Below, piece by piece: positions 24,751 through 35,775 of a stretch of 64,000 bases of DNA. The DNA lies in contig NC_068569.1 of the NCBI RefSeq assembly GCF_025698545.1, forward strand, positions 5,022,001 to 5,086,000, in the 5' to 3' direction. Origin of the DNA: Gossypium raimondii (Eukaryota > Streptophyta > Magnoliopsida > Malvales > Malvaceae). Each line of letters starts with the position of its first letter. The first letter of the stretch is position 1. The position numbers were made by a program, and so were the translations under genes. The notes beneath the pieces were generated by a model that had not been told where the DNA came from, searched no databases, and saw only the letters and a program-made list of their open reading frames with translations.

Positions 24751-26255
24751 GAAATCTGTTTTTAATTTAATGTCGTTAATTTTTATTCAGTTTTAGTTCC
24801 GCTCTCCACGCACATAATGCATGCCGTTTTGTTTAATTGACGATTCTTTCTCTTCGTTATCTCTCAAATACAAATTTTGGTCTTGTACATTAAAAAAAAA
24901 TCAACTTATGTATTTATATTAAATATATGATTGCGTTAGCTTATTATTAAAGTAGTTTATGGGTTGAGTCAGGTTGGGTTTAGGTTGAGTCTAAGTATGA
25001 TATTAATATATTTTATATTTGTCTAAATTTAGCTCGTCCTTATATTTGGAGCCTAAAATTTTACTCAAATCTGTACATATTTACAAAAGACGAATCTAAT
25101 CTCATTTTAAACATGTCCATATTAGTTTTAATTTTTAAATATTTATATTGCTTTGTTTTAATATTTAATAATTTTATATATTTTTATTTATTGAAAATTT
25201 TTATAGTCATCTTAACATTTTTTAATATTTACATTAGAGTAGTATTATATATCTAGTATAAGTTTTTTTTAATGTGTTCTAAATTATATAATATATAAAA
25301 ATAACACAATATAAAATATTTAAAATTTAAAATGGGCCTGCCCAGACTAGACTCGGGCCTTGAATGTTCAAGCCTAAGCCCGACCCATATTTTAAACGGG
25401 CTTAATTGTTTTGTCCAAATTCATTTTTCGGAATATTTATACCCAAACCCTCCCGAATTTCGAACGGACCTTTAGGCCTGGACGAGTAACCTGGTCTATG
25501 AACAGATCTAATTAGAATTCACCAAAATATTTTCTGATATACAGGTTATATAATTATAAATATGTTTTAATTTTTTACATTTTATAAATCAATAATATCT
25601 TAATTATAATAAATTTTGGATGATAAACTTTGACCATTTAAACTCAAACAATATTTAATTTTTGCATAAAATTTTAATAAATATATTTATTATATAATTG
25701 TTTTCATTATATCGTGAATTTATTAGAAAAACATGGTTCTGTAAAAAGTGGACCATAAGCTATGGTTGAATAAGTAATGAATTCAGTATTATTTAAAAAA
25801 ATTCCTGCTGAGATTGTGTATATATAAAAGTTGGAAGAGCTTACCTAGTTGGTTAGTCCAATTCCAGTTAATTTCAAATTTAATCCAAAGTTAATACACT
25901 ATCTAATATTAAATTATCTCAAATGAAAAATAACAAAATCACAGTTTTTTTATTTAATCAAATTTTAATAGTTTTTAATGAGTTAAATTTTTAAATTAAT
26001 TTTAATTTCATTCATTTTATTTTTAACATATCATCAAAGTTAAATTACATTTTATTTTTTAATTAAAAATAGATAAATTAATTTTTATATATTAAATTAA
26101 AGAGTAAATTAATTTTTATTGAGTAAATTAATTAATTAATTTAATAAAATTGTTTATTAATTTATATAATTAAAAATTGATATGAGAAATAACTAAACAT
26201 CAACACATTATTGTCATATGTAATTCTTGTTAATTTGTGAAAAATAAATTTTAAT
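24751..26255. other. Upstream DNA between EMSY-LIKE and the Mutator element
   Basis: AT-rich intergenic DNA. It contains a MITE-like copy at 24953-25510 and then about 750 bp of very AT-rich sequence with nothing recognisable. Together with 35672-35930 this is what remains of the original spacer between the divergent EMSY-LIKE and SELO genes. Confidence 0.5.
24953..25510. repeat. Second MITE-like copy (relative of 16264-16893)
   Basis: It starts with TAGTTTATGGGTTGAG and ends with GGTCTATGAACAGATCTA, an imperfect inverted terminus of the same type as the element at 16264. Internal GGGCCTGCCC, TCGGGCCT and AAGCCCGACCC blocks match its character. It is more diverged than the first copy, and the borders are approximate. 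Confidence 0.4.
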
Positions 26256-26264
26256 AATAGAAAT
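26256..26264 (+). repeat. Left 9-bp target-site duplication of the Mutator element
   Basis: AATAGAAAT directly precedes the element, and the identical 9-mer follows it at 35663-35671. A 9-bp duplication is diagnostic of Mutator-like elements. Confidence 0.93.
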
Positions 26265-26465
26265 GCGCAAAATACCAATAAAAGCCTTTTTTTAAATTAC
26301 TAAAATGGGCCCGGTAAAAATTAATTACAGGAATGGTCCAATTCCCCGAAAACGCGTCCACGTCAGCGCGTTGTCAGGTGATGAGGCAGGAAAACGTTTC
26401 TTCAACGGAGCGCTTTGCCTACATGGACATAAAGTGCGCCCTCAAAGACGCGTTTTGCCCGTGTC
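26265..26465 (+). repeat. Left terminal inverted repeat of the Mutator element
   Basis: Begins GCGCAAAATACCAATAAAAG and is alignable by eye over about 200 bp with the reverse complement of 35465-35662. Shared landmarks are GCCCGGTAAAAA, GAAAACGCGTCCAC, GAGGCAGGAAAACG or its variant, and AGCGCTTTG. Confidence 0.92.
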
Positions 26466-26736
26466 TCCTGCTGGTTAAGGTTTTTGGTTTTTTTATGGTT
26501 TAAGGTTAGGGTTTTGTGGGTTTTAGATTTAGGGTTTTAAAGAAAAAATCAAACAAATAAGGGATTAGGGTTTAGGGTTTATTAATTAAATTAATTATAA
26601 ATTTTTCAAATTTGGATTAGGTTTCGTGTTTATGGTTTTTAAAGAAAAATCAATTAAATTAGGTTTAGGGTTACTTGAGTAAATTAATTAAAAAATTTAA
26701 AAAAATTAGATTAGGGTTTAGTGTTAATTTAAAAAA

Positions 26737-27290
26737 GCTCCCACGTAGAGGATCTTCTGCTACAATAGCTACTGAAAAAATAATTTCGAGAAAACGTTTC
26801 TGAGCAAATAGTGTCAAAAATGCTTTAAGCAAGATGCTTTGTCAGCAAAAGTACTGAAAGAAGCTCCCACGTGGACGCACTTTTGCTACAGTAGCTCCTA
26901 AAAAAATAATTTCGAGTAGACGTTTCTGAGCAAATAGTGTCAAAAACGCTTTAAGTAAGATGTTTTGTCAGCAAAAGTACTGAAAGAAGATCCCACGTGG
27001 ACGCGTTCTTGCTACAGTAGCTCCTAAAAAAATAATTTCGAGTAGACGTTTCTGAGCAAATAGTGTCAAAAACGCTTTAAGCATAATGCTTTGTCAGCAA
27101 AAGTACTAAAAGAAGCTCCTACGTGGACGCACTTTTGTTACAGTAGCTCCTGAAAAAAATAATTTCGAGTAGACGTTTCTGAGAAAATAGTGTCAAAAAC
27201 GCTTTAAACAGGATACTTTGTCAGCAAAAGCACTGAAAGAAGCTCCCACGTGGACGCACTTTTGCTACAGTAGCTCCGTTTGGCCTAAGG
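26737..27290 (+). repeat. 126-bp tandem repeats with ACGT-core boxes
   Basis: Direct repeats begin at 26737, 26863, 26989, 27115 and 27242 (periods 126, 126, 126, 127); the last is partial. Each unit starts near GCTCCCACGTGGACGC and continues through TACAGTAGCTCC, TTTCGAGTAGACG and GCTTTGTCAGCAAAAG. Units 2, 3 and 5 have a perfect CACGTG (26868, 26994, 27247). Units 1 and 4 keep only the ACGT core. The array ends just before the transposase TATA box, so it is likely to be the promoter or enhancer of the transposase. Confidence 0.9.
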
Positions 27291-27291
27291 C

Positions 27292-27298
27292 TATAAAT
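27292..27298 (+). promoter_or_regulatory. TATA box of the MULE transposase gene
   Basis: TATAAAT in the context GGCTATAAATGAAG, 85 bp upstream of the ATG at 27377 and directly downstream of the 126-bp repeat array. Spacing fits a plant core promoter. Confidence 0.7.
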
Positions 27299-27376
27299 GA
27301 AGCAAATTTTTTTTCTCAGATTGCATAAGTTACAGTAAAAAAAATTTAGAGAGGCTAAGAATGATAGAAATTGAAG

Positions 27377-30300
27377 ATGAGTGAACGTATTAGTGTTGTT
27401 ATTTATTGTGATGGTGAGGTTAGTCACACCGAGAACGGTGTTATTTTTTTATCGGAGAATACAGTGCAACTGGTTTTTAACCAGAACATAGATTTGACAG
27501 AACTTCGTAAAAGAATTAGGCGTAAAATATTCAGAACGACACCAATGAAAGTTCTGTCTATTACGTATCGGTTTTGTTCTTCTGTTGATTCGGTGACATA
27601 TGACTCGTTCGACGTAAAATGTGCTCGTAGCTTGGAGGCAATGGTGCAGACTCATCTTGCCAGTGGAGCACCCTATATGGAGTTATATATACGATTTACA
27701 TCGCCAAATGATGCACTTGCGACTGCTGTTCGAGAAGTATACACGAATCCTGCCCGATACTCGGTTAGTGGGTTACAAAATACGGAACAACCCATGTTTG
27801 GTAGCGGTATGAAATACACATCCCCTGCATGACACTCTATCAGTGGATGGGACATGCACCTTGGTGGGTCGATGTTTGATGCTGAAAATACGTACTGGGG
27901 AACGGTATCAACTTCTAGTGGTTGGCAATCTACATCCAATTAGGGACGTTATGAAACGCCTAGAAGAAGAGATGATGTACTCCCTACGATGTCCACCGAT
28001 GAGGGGACCTTGTACGTTGCAGATAATGGTGGGTTAGAAGATAACTCCGACGTGGATCCACCTCGAGAGCCCGGGCCCGATGATGCAGAAGTTGTATTAT
28101 TTTTTGAATCAAAGCTTATTTCAACCGAATCTAAAAATGTTGAAGGGGGTTCAGATGAAGAAGAAGGTTCACGATTTAGAGCATACTCACCTCTAGCCCG
28201 TATACATAATGTTGATCTGTCTGTAAATAGTGCGTTGGAGTTTCCAAATCTACCACACATGTTACGTGATCGCACAAGTTTGATACTGGATTCGGGTGAA
28301 TTTGAAGTTGGTAATGAGTTTTCCAACAAGGATAGTTTTATTGGTGCATTAAAACAACATAGCATCAATAGCGGCGTTAACTACCACGTGGTTAAATCCA
28401 GAGCTGATAAGTTTGAGGCGAAGTGTGCAGTGCAAGACGACACATGTTCATGGAAAATCTACGCCTCGTTGAGGAAAAGGACAGGGTTGTGGGAGATAAA
28501 AAAGTACAAAGGTCCACATACATATGTTGCAGGTACAGTATTTAGGGTTTCTGAATAATACTGTTATTATGTAATGTTGTATTATTTAATGTGCTCCGTT
28601 GATAGGTATTTCACAAGATCATCCCAAGATAGATTCAGCTATGTTAGCTAGCTTGATACTACCTACGGTGAAGGCAGATCCCAAGACTTTAATACCGGTC
28701 TTAATTGCCAATATTTGTAGCCAAATAAGGTACACGCCCTCTTATCGCAATGCTAGGATAGCTAAGCAGAATGTAATGACCCAAAATTCACGGGCATCAG
28801 AAAAGTATAATATCGGGCCTCCGTCTTAGTAAATTGAGTTAAAAAATAATTATTAGAAATATTTACGAGACTAGTTGTGTGTTTAATTAGGTTTTAGATA
28901 GATGAATTTAGCTTGATTAGGAGTAATTAGCAAAAAGGATTAAATTACAATAGAAGTGAAAGTTTAATTATAGATTAAAAGAAAATAAGAGGGACTAAAT
29001 AGGCAATTATATCAATTTCCAAATTTGAGGTTGCATAAGCATAAAAATCTAAGATTTTTATGTGTTAAAATATGTTATTAAGTTATTATATTATTATATT
29101 ATAAAATAAATTAAATTGTAACAAATATATGGTAATAAAAATATACATGTGTAAAAATAATATTGGTACAATTGTAAATTAAATATTTAGTTGTTTAAAA
29201 TTTAAGTTAAAAGATATTTATATTATGATTATGATTATATTGTTATTATTATAATAAAGTAAAAAGTAAGTAAAAAGAAAAAAAAAAAGAAACAAAATAG
29301 CAAACGAAACAGGGAAAAGAAAGAAAGAAAGAAGAAAAGGGAAAATAGGGTTTTTAAAGCTTGGAGTTCAATTTGGTAAGTCAATTAAGCCCTTTTCTTT
29401 TAATTTTGATGTTTTAGAAGCTTTAAAACAAAGTTTTGATAGAATTAAGTTGATATTTTGTAAGTTCATAGGTTTTAAGATGGTTCATGTTGAACAAATT
29501 GTTGAATTAGGGATTTAATTGAATGAATTTTAAGTTAGAATTGATAAAGGGATTAAATTGAAATGAAACTATAAGTTTTATGTTTTAGGGACTAAATTGA
29601 GGGAAATTCAAAATTAGGAAAATATGTTGAAATTTTAATAGTTACATTTGAGTTTGGATGAAATTTGAATAAAAATACAAGGTGAATTGAATTAGAAAAG
29701 TAAGTAAACTTAGTTAAGATTAAATTAAGAGTAAGGTAAAAATTGATTAGAAATTCAGTTATTTATTTTAATTTAATGCTGTAATTAATAGCAAAAATTA
29801 TTATTATTTTCTTAGCTAACAAAGAACCCGAGGCATCGGCAACAAAATGAAATGAGAAAGCTATCGAGGACTAAAATGGGAGATTTACAGTTTGTATTAC
29901 TATAACTTAAACTATTTACTAAATGCTATATTGAAATTGTAATCATGGGACATTTAAAGTAAGGTAAGTAATAACATTTGAAATTAAATAAGAATATGTG
30001 TGAATATTAAATTATATGTGAATTGAAATATTAGATGTTTTGAATTGTTTGAATATTTGAAATTATTGTGGAAATGAATTCGAAATTGGAAAAGTAAAAT
30101 AATACCCTATTAACTTATCGGACTAGATTGGATACAAATGGCATGCCATAGAATTTGTGATGTGATGAGGAGATTTGTAGTTCGGCCTAGAAGATGATTA
30201 TGTTATTATATGCTTCGGTTTATTCGAAGAGGCATTTAATGTCTTATTGGTGTGTTTGGGAGGATATGATATACTAGTGTGTTATGGAGGATTTATATTA

Positions 30301-32722
30301 TTTCGGGTGTGTTTAGGTTGGATATTTTGGTGTGTGTGGGTGGATTTCGCGTATTTGTCAGAGTCCGAGCCTAGTTAATAGGGTAAACAGTTAAAATGAA
30401 AATTTGAAAATGAGATTGGTTGATTTGACACTATTGAAAAGTACGAGAAAGAATGTATGAGTAAAATCATGAATTGAATTAGTATATGAATATATATATA
30501 TGGATTTAAGATGTATGAAGTGATATATAATTATGTATAATTAGTTTAAATGATTTATAAAGCTTATGGTTGATGTTTGTAATTTATTAATGTTAAATAG
30601 TTTAATTTATAGTAATACCATTGAGTATGAAATACTCAGCGTATGGTTGTTCCCGTGCGCAGGTCATTAGATTTCAAGGTCCAGTTCAGCATCCAGAAAG
30701 ATCTCGACTCCAACAAGAAAATTTCGGTGATGTTTTCTTCCTTAAATGAAAGTGGCACGTACATAAGAATTATAATAGTTATTTTGGTATGTTATATAGT
30801 TTTGTTGTAAAGAAAGGTATTTGATGTTTTGATGATCATATTAGTAAAATGGTAGAAGTTATATATAGTATTGGTATCAAATTGAAATGGCTTGATTAGT
30901 TTTATGAATTAATTAGAAATGATAATGGGATTTTCATTGATTAAGTTGTTATGTCAATATGTCAAATATAATTTAAGTATATAAATGTATTGGTTGAATT
31001 ACTGAGATTGGTTTGGTTGCGATTTGAAATTTGCAGGGGGTTTTATGTCAAAATAAGCAGAAATGCTGCCGAAATTTATAAAAAAATGAAGTCAATTAGT
31101 AAAATTTATATGAATTTATGATTTATTTTAATAAATTGGTTATTTATTTAATGATTATTTGTAAATTGTTTGATATGTCCAGTAATGCCTCGTAACCCTA
31201 TTCTGGCGATGGTTTGGGGTTAGGGGGTGTTACACAGAAGGCGTTGGAGAAGATGCATAGTGGATGGGACGCTTCATATAATGAAATATGGCAGTGGTGT
31301 CAAGTGCTAGAGAGATACGTCTCAGGTTGCATAACAGACCTTGAAACATAACATGCATACTAAAACAGCCGATTGCTACGTGGATGCCAAGTGTTCAAAC
31401 GCTTGTTTTGGACCTTTAAACAATGCTGAGACGCATTTTCATACTGCAAGCAATTGATACAAATTGACGGTACCTTTATGTTTGGTAGATATACCCATCG
31501 ACTATTGCTAGCAGTGGCACAGGATGGCAGTGGGAGAATTCTTCCAATTGCGTTTGCAATAACTCCGGGAGAGTCAGCTGATGACTGAAATTTCTTTCTA
31601 TCTAGGTTAATGAGGCATGTATGCCCCAACCTGATATTTGTGTTATTTTATATCGGGGCACCGAAATACTAGCTGCAATTGATTGACAGGGAAGCTTATG
31701 ACAGCACACACACCATCGGTATTGCCTAAGGCATGTTGCTTCCAACTACTACAGGCAATATCTATCTAAAAGTGAACGACGACAAGTGACCAACATGAGT
31801 ATTTAGTCTCTATTAATATAATTTCGTTTGTCATTTTGAATTTATTCTAAATGAAATAGTGGTATGTAATATTCGCTATGAACTTATATTGGCAGGGTAT
31901 GAAATAAATAAAAATCGTTTTCACGAAATGTTGACAGTTTTGTGTTCAATTAACGGTGAAGGCACGGGCTACCTTTGAAACATACCTTTCGAACTGTGGG
32001 CACAAGCATACGACGGCGGCCTACAATATGGTTATATGACCTCAAACCTGACTGAATGCATAAATTATATTCTAAAAGGAATGCGCCATCTACCGATAAC
32101 ATCGGTTGTGAGAAAGACATATTTTCGTTTGGCGACGCTATTTCTAAAGCGAGCAGCGAGTTACGCAGGCCAGATGCAGGGAGGCCATGTATGGTGCAGT
32201 AAGGTAGTGCAAGAAATTAACAAGGCCAAGGCACAGACGAACACCATGCACACAGTGTGTCACGATCGAGAAAACTTATAGTTTCGCGTGACAGAGTTTG
32301 ACAGACCGCACCAAGGTGTTATTGGCGGGCAATATCGTGTACATTTGCGAAATAGGACTTGCGACTGTGGGATGTTTGAAGCATTTTATTATCCATGCGC
32401 TCATGTAATTGTAGCTTGTTAGAATCTCCGTTTGGATCCGATGAGCTATGTCGACGAAGTGTACAAATTAGAAAACATGTACAACGTCTGAAGATACATA
32501 TTCCTACCGGTCCCAGATGAATGTAAGTGGCCGTCTATATCGCTTGCTCCCTTTAAGCTGTTACCGGATAAATAATTACGTCGCAAACCAAAGGGTCGAC
32601 CTTGCTCGGCTAGAATACATAACAATATGGATATCCGAGAAATAGCCAGTCAACAGAAGTTGTGCAGATGGTGTTGGAACCTAGGCCATACAAGCCGATC
32701 ATGCCTAAATCGCAATAGTTGA
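27377..32722 (+). pseudogene. MuDR-type transposase (mudrA-like), decayed and interrupted
   Basis: The coding frame starts MSERISVVIYCDGE. It runs in one frame to 28531 apart from two nonsense codons (TGA near 27830, TAG near 27942). It carries an acidic linker and the MuDR N-terminal domain (EFEVGNEFSNKDSFIGALKQ). An intron follows at 28532-28603, then the exon RYTPSYRNARIAKQ, which is cut by a solo LTR and resumes with KALEKMHSGWDASYNEIWQW at 31237. Later segments show the DDE core (IDGTFMFGRYTHRLLLAVAQ, then PIAFAITPGESADD-stop). At the expected second Asp the sequence is VILYRG, so the catalytic residue is Tyr. A SWIM zinc finger (CDCGMFEAFYYPCAH) and a C-terminal CCHC knuckle (CRWCWNLGHTSRSC) follow, with several further stops. 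It once cut and joined DNA at the element ends; this copy cannot. Confidence 0.9.
28772..31234 (+). mobile_element. Solo LTR (2463 bp) inside the transposase
   Basis: Begins TGTAATGACCC and ends GGGGGTGTTACA, a perfect TGTAA/TTACA inverted end of LTR type. It is flanked by the 5-bp duplication CAGAA at 28767-28771 and 31235-31239. Removing one duplication joins AAGCAG to AAGGCG and restores the transposase reading ...KQKAL. No gag, pol or primer-binding site is present, so it is most likely a solo LTR left by unequal recombination. The superfamily cannot be decided from the LTR alone. Confidence 0.9.
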
Positions 32723-33058
32723 ACGTTGTTATAAAAAACTTTGTATTATTTATATTTTTTTAAATCAAATAATATGGAAATATTCAGAATATTGATTTAT
32801 TTAAAATAAAATCAATTTTATTAAAAATATTAAAGTAAATTACAATTATTTTATTCAAAACAACGTTTTATTTTATTAAATGAAATAATATAGAAATATT
32901 CAAAATATTGTGTTATTTAAAAGAATTTCTATTATATTAAAAATGTAAAAGTAAATTTCTATTTTATTACATGAAATAATACAGAATAATTTATATTTTA
33001 TTACATCAAATAATATCAAAATATTCAAAATATTTGTACAGATATATTAAAGTAAAAA

Positions 33059-35247
33059 TCAATCTCCGTGCCCGCCAGATTCAGTGCCACATGGCGATCG
33101 TCGACGATTACGCGCTGGATTCCTCATTTGTCCAGCTTCTGGCGGGGGTTGTGGTTGCTCCGGCAGGGATTCTGGTTCCTCCGGTAGGGGATCTGGTTGT
33201 CGGTGTTGGGACGATGAGCCATCTTGATAGAATAGTGACTGTGGAAGTGTTTGCATCACCAACGACGAAGCTGTTCGAAACTCATACGGTGATGGGGATT
33301 GGTAAAAAGAAGAGCTTCCCGACGGCCCCTCATGTGATCCCTCGTGCGACGGTGGGCTATATATTGGCGGTCCACTCGGCGTAATTAAAAATGGAGATGA
33401 ACCGGGCCATTGACTCCAACCTACCATAGGACTAGAAAAAAGAAACATATAAGGGTTAGGATACATAAAATTGCTAGGATAAACACTTGGCATCATCTGA
33501 AAAGGTTGTGCTGTGGGTGTCGTCGGTTGAAGTGTTGGACTCGGTGACTGTGTCGGTGCTGTTGCTGGGCTTGGTGATGGGTCGGGTGATTGTGATGGGC
33601 CTGCGTCATCGTCTATTATTATTGGATTTAAAGCCCATGTCGTTCCCTTTGGACAAGCAATTGCCGCAGCCTCTCATCTGCTGACGGTAAATACGGCTTA
33701 CCATGGATCCTAAATCATAACATGTATTCTGGCACGCACGCTAACTTTGGAACAATGATCGGTTCCCGAGTAGGTCTATAATCATACCGATCTTCCCACA
33801 TTTAGATGTAGTGTGACCAAAATCTCGGCCAGTCCGTATGCAATTACCGTAGGTTGATTTTGTGATGATCATTCAACACATCAGGTGCCACGGGAATCGA
33901 TTGTCAGAATCCAATTTGCCGTAATACTTTTTCTGACTAGTGCATCTCCACGGTCGCAAAGTTGACCAATGAGACTTTCACATGCCAAGCGTTTGGATTT
34001 TGGAAGTACTCATCCGGAATTACTGTCCGAATTGTCGGATCCTCGTATGGTGTCCATTGAAACTATATGAACACGATAGAAATATTAGTTTTATACATAA
34101 TACATAATACTAAATACTAAATACTAAATACTAAATACCAATCGACTATCTCACGATGGAAATATCTATTTTATTTAATACTTACTTGTGCTTCCGACCG
34201 TTGGTCTAATAGAAGTCGTATATCTTCAAGAGAGATAGGTAATCGAGCATAACTTGCCGAATGGTTCGACCTAATTAAATAAATTTTTAGCATTCGATTA
34301 TATTTTAAATAATGTAATAATTGTAAAATCTAATATAAAATTTACCTCGTTATGAGTGGGAATGTATACGGGTGGTCCATTCAAGGACGTAAAAATAGAA
34401 AGCGAAACCGTGCCCATTACTGCAGTAGTGATAGACAACCTCCAATTTTTGCTTTATTCGGTCGCGTCGCCCCGCACATCTCTCGGCACAATATTGCCAA
34501 CACGACAGACCCCCAATTAAATTCACCAACTGCTCTAAAATCAACGAATTTCAGCAGCCATCTTAGATGTATAAGGTTTTGTGACAAGTCCGACATCAGA
34601 TAACCTTCAATTATCTGAAGAATGTATGCCCGAGCATATCATATATTTTCTAGTTCGGTAGAATCATCATCCAGCTCCGGGAATGTGTCTTGTAACCAGC
34701 CCATTTCGATCCGACCTCCGTTAATATTTTTCGGAATAGCGCCTAAAAGCTCGTAGCATACCGCTCCCCAATCACTTGATTGAACAGACCCGGTGACCGC
34801 GTACCCGTCCACCGGCAATCCCAATTGCAAATTTACGTCTTCCAAAGTGACAGTGCATTCTCCACATGAAAGATGGAATGTGTGCGTCTCGGATCTCCAC
34901 CTCTCAATCAACGCACGGATGAGTTTTGGGTCCAACTTGCATCCCCGGCCTACCGTCGCCACATGCCAAAAGCCTCTCCCCGCAGATAATTCTTTACCAA
35001 CGGTGATGGAGGACCATGAATATTACGGATATAACATTGCAATATCCGATCTACAGACTTTTATAAGAAATAATAAAATAAAAATTATTTAAAAATTATA
35101 AGAAATTTCTAATAAAATAAAAATTATTTAAAATTGCATAAATCAAAAAATCTTAAATAATATTTAAAAATTAAATTTAACACTTACCATTTTCATTTGT
35201 TCGACAGATATGTGCTTGTTATCGAGATGAATTAATTTTCCGGCCAT
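33059..35247 (-). pseudogene. Plant mobile domain (MAIN/PP7-long-form-like) gene of the MULE
   Basis: Minus strand. Exon 1 is 35247-35188, MAGKLIHLDNKH..., with donor GTAAGT. Exon 2 from about 35057 reads VDRILQCYIRNIHGPPSPLV and then loses frame near 34975. The domain resumes as GRGCKLDPKLIRALIERW, ETHTFHLSCGECTVTLEDV and NLQLGLPVDGYAVTGSV: the hallmark plant mobile domain. Further downstream are diverged segments (LPISLEDIRLLLDQ; WPRFWSHYI) with several stops and shifts. A Pro/Ser/Gln-rich tail follows (33496-33059), ending in a basic NPARNRRRSPCG segment. Host relatives MAIN and MAIL1 act with PP7L in silencing and genome integrity. Other members of the family live in transposons, as here. 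Confidence 0.85.
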
Positions 35248-35464
35248 TGCTAACACAATCAAATTTTTATGATTTAAAAAATTCAAAAAAATAAAATTAA
35301 AGCTTTTTTTTAAATAATTAAAAAAATTAAAGTTTTTTTAAGAGGAATTTGAGAGAAATTGAGAGAAAGGATATAGGTGTAAAAAAAATGAAAGGGAGGG
35401 TTTTATAGTTTTTTTTTTTACCGTTGGGGGGTCACTAACGGTAAAAAAAGTAGCCATTGCTATT

Positions 35465-35662
35465 GTTCACGCGTGGGCAAAGGCGCGCTTTCTGTCCACG
35501 TGGACAAAGCGCTTCCTTGAGGAAGCGTTTTCCTGCTTCGTCACTTGATAACGTGCTAATGTGGACGCGTTTTCGGGAAAATAGGGCCATTCCGATAATT
35601 AATTTTTTACCGGGCTCATTTCAGTAATTTTAAGAAATAGGACTTTTATTGATATTTTGCCC
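35465..35662 (-). repeat. Right terminal inverted repeat of the Mutator element
   Basis: The reverse complement begins GGGCAAAATATCAATAAAAG and follows the left TIR through GCCCGGTAAAAA, GAAAACGCGTCCAC and AGCAGGAAAACG. The inner part contains CCACGTGG. The flanking 9-mer at 35663-35671 repeats the left target duplication. Confidence 0.92.
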
Positions 35663-35775
35663 AATAGAAATAGTTAAAATTTTTAATAAAAATGGAAAAA
35701 AAATACTTTTATGTTTACCGTATATTCATCTCGGAGAATGCAATATAAATATAAATCCCGAATGAACATACTTAA

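Larger units (their letters stand above)
26265..35662 (+). mobile_element. Mutator-like element (MULE), 9398 bp, nested insertion inside
   Basis: Complete-ended DNA transposon with about 200-bp terminal inverted repeats and a perfect 9-bp target duplication. From left to right it holds: TIR; telobox-rich stretch (26500-26725); five 126-bp direct repeats; a TATA box; a mudrA-type transposase on the plus strand (pseudogene, 27377-32722), interrupted by a solo LTR (28772-31234); an AT-rich gap; a plant-mobile-domain gene on the minus strand (pseudogene, 33059-35247); TIR. The convergent two-gene layout recalls maize MuDR, with the mobile-domain gene in the place of mudrB. Stops and a missing catalytic Asp show that this copy is not autonomous now. 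It lies only 268 bp upstream of the SELO start codon. Confidence 0.93.

Noticed and set aside
33034-33684. Plus-strand frames over the proline-rich tail of the mobile-domain gene
   Set aside because: Val/Gly-rich antisense shadows of the Pro/Ser/Gln-rich minus-strand tail.
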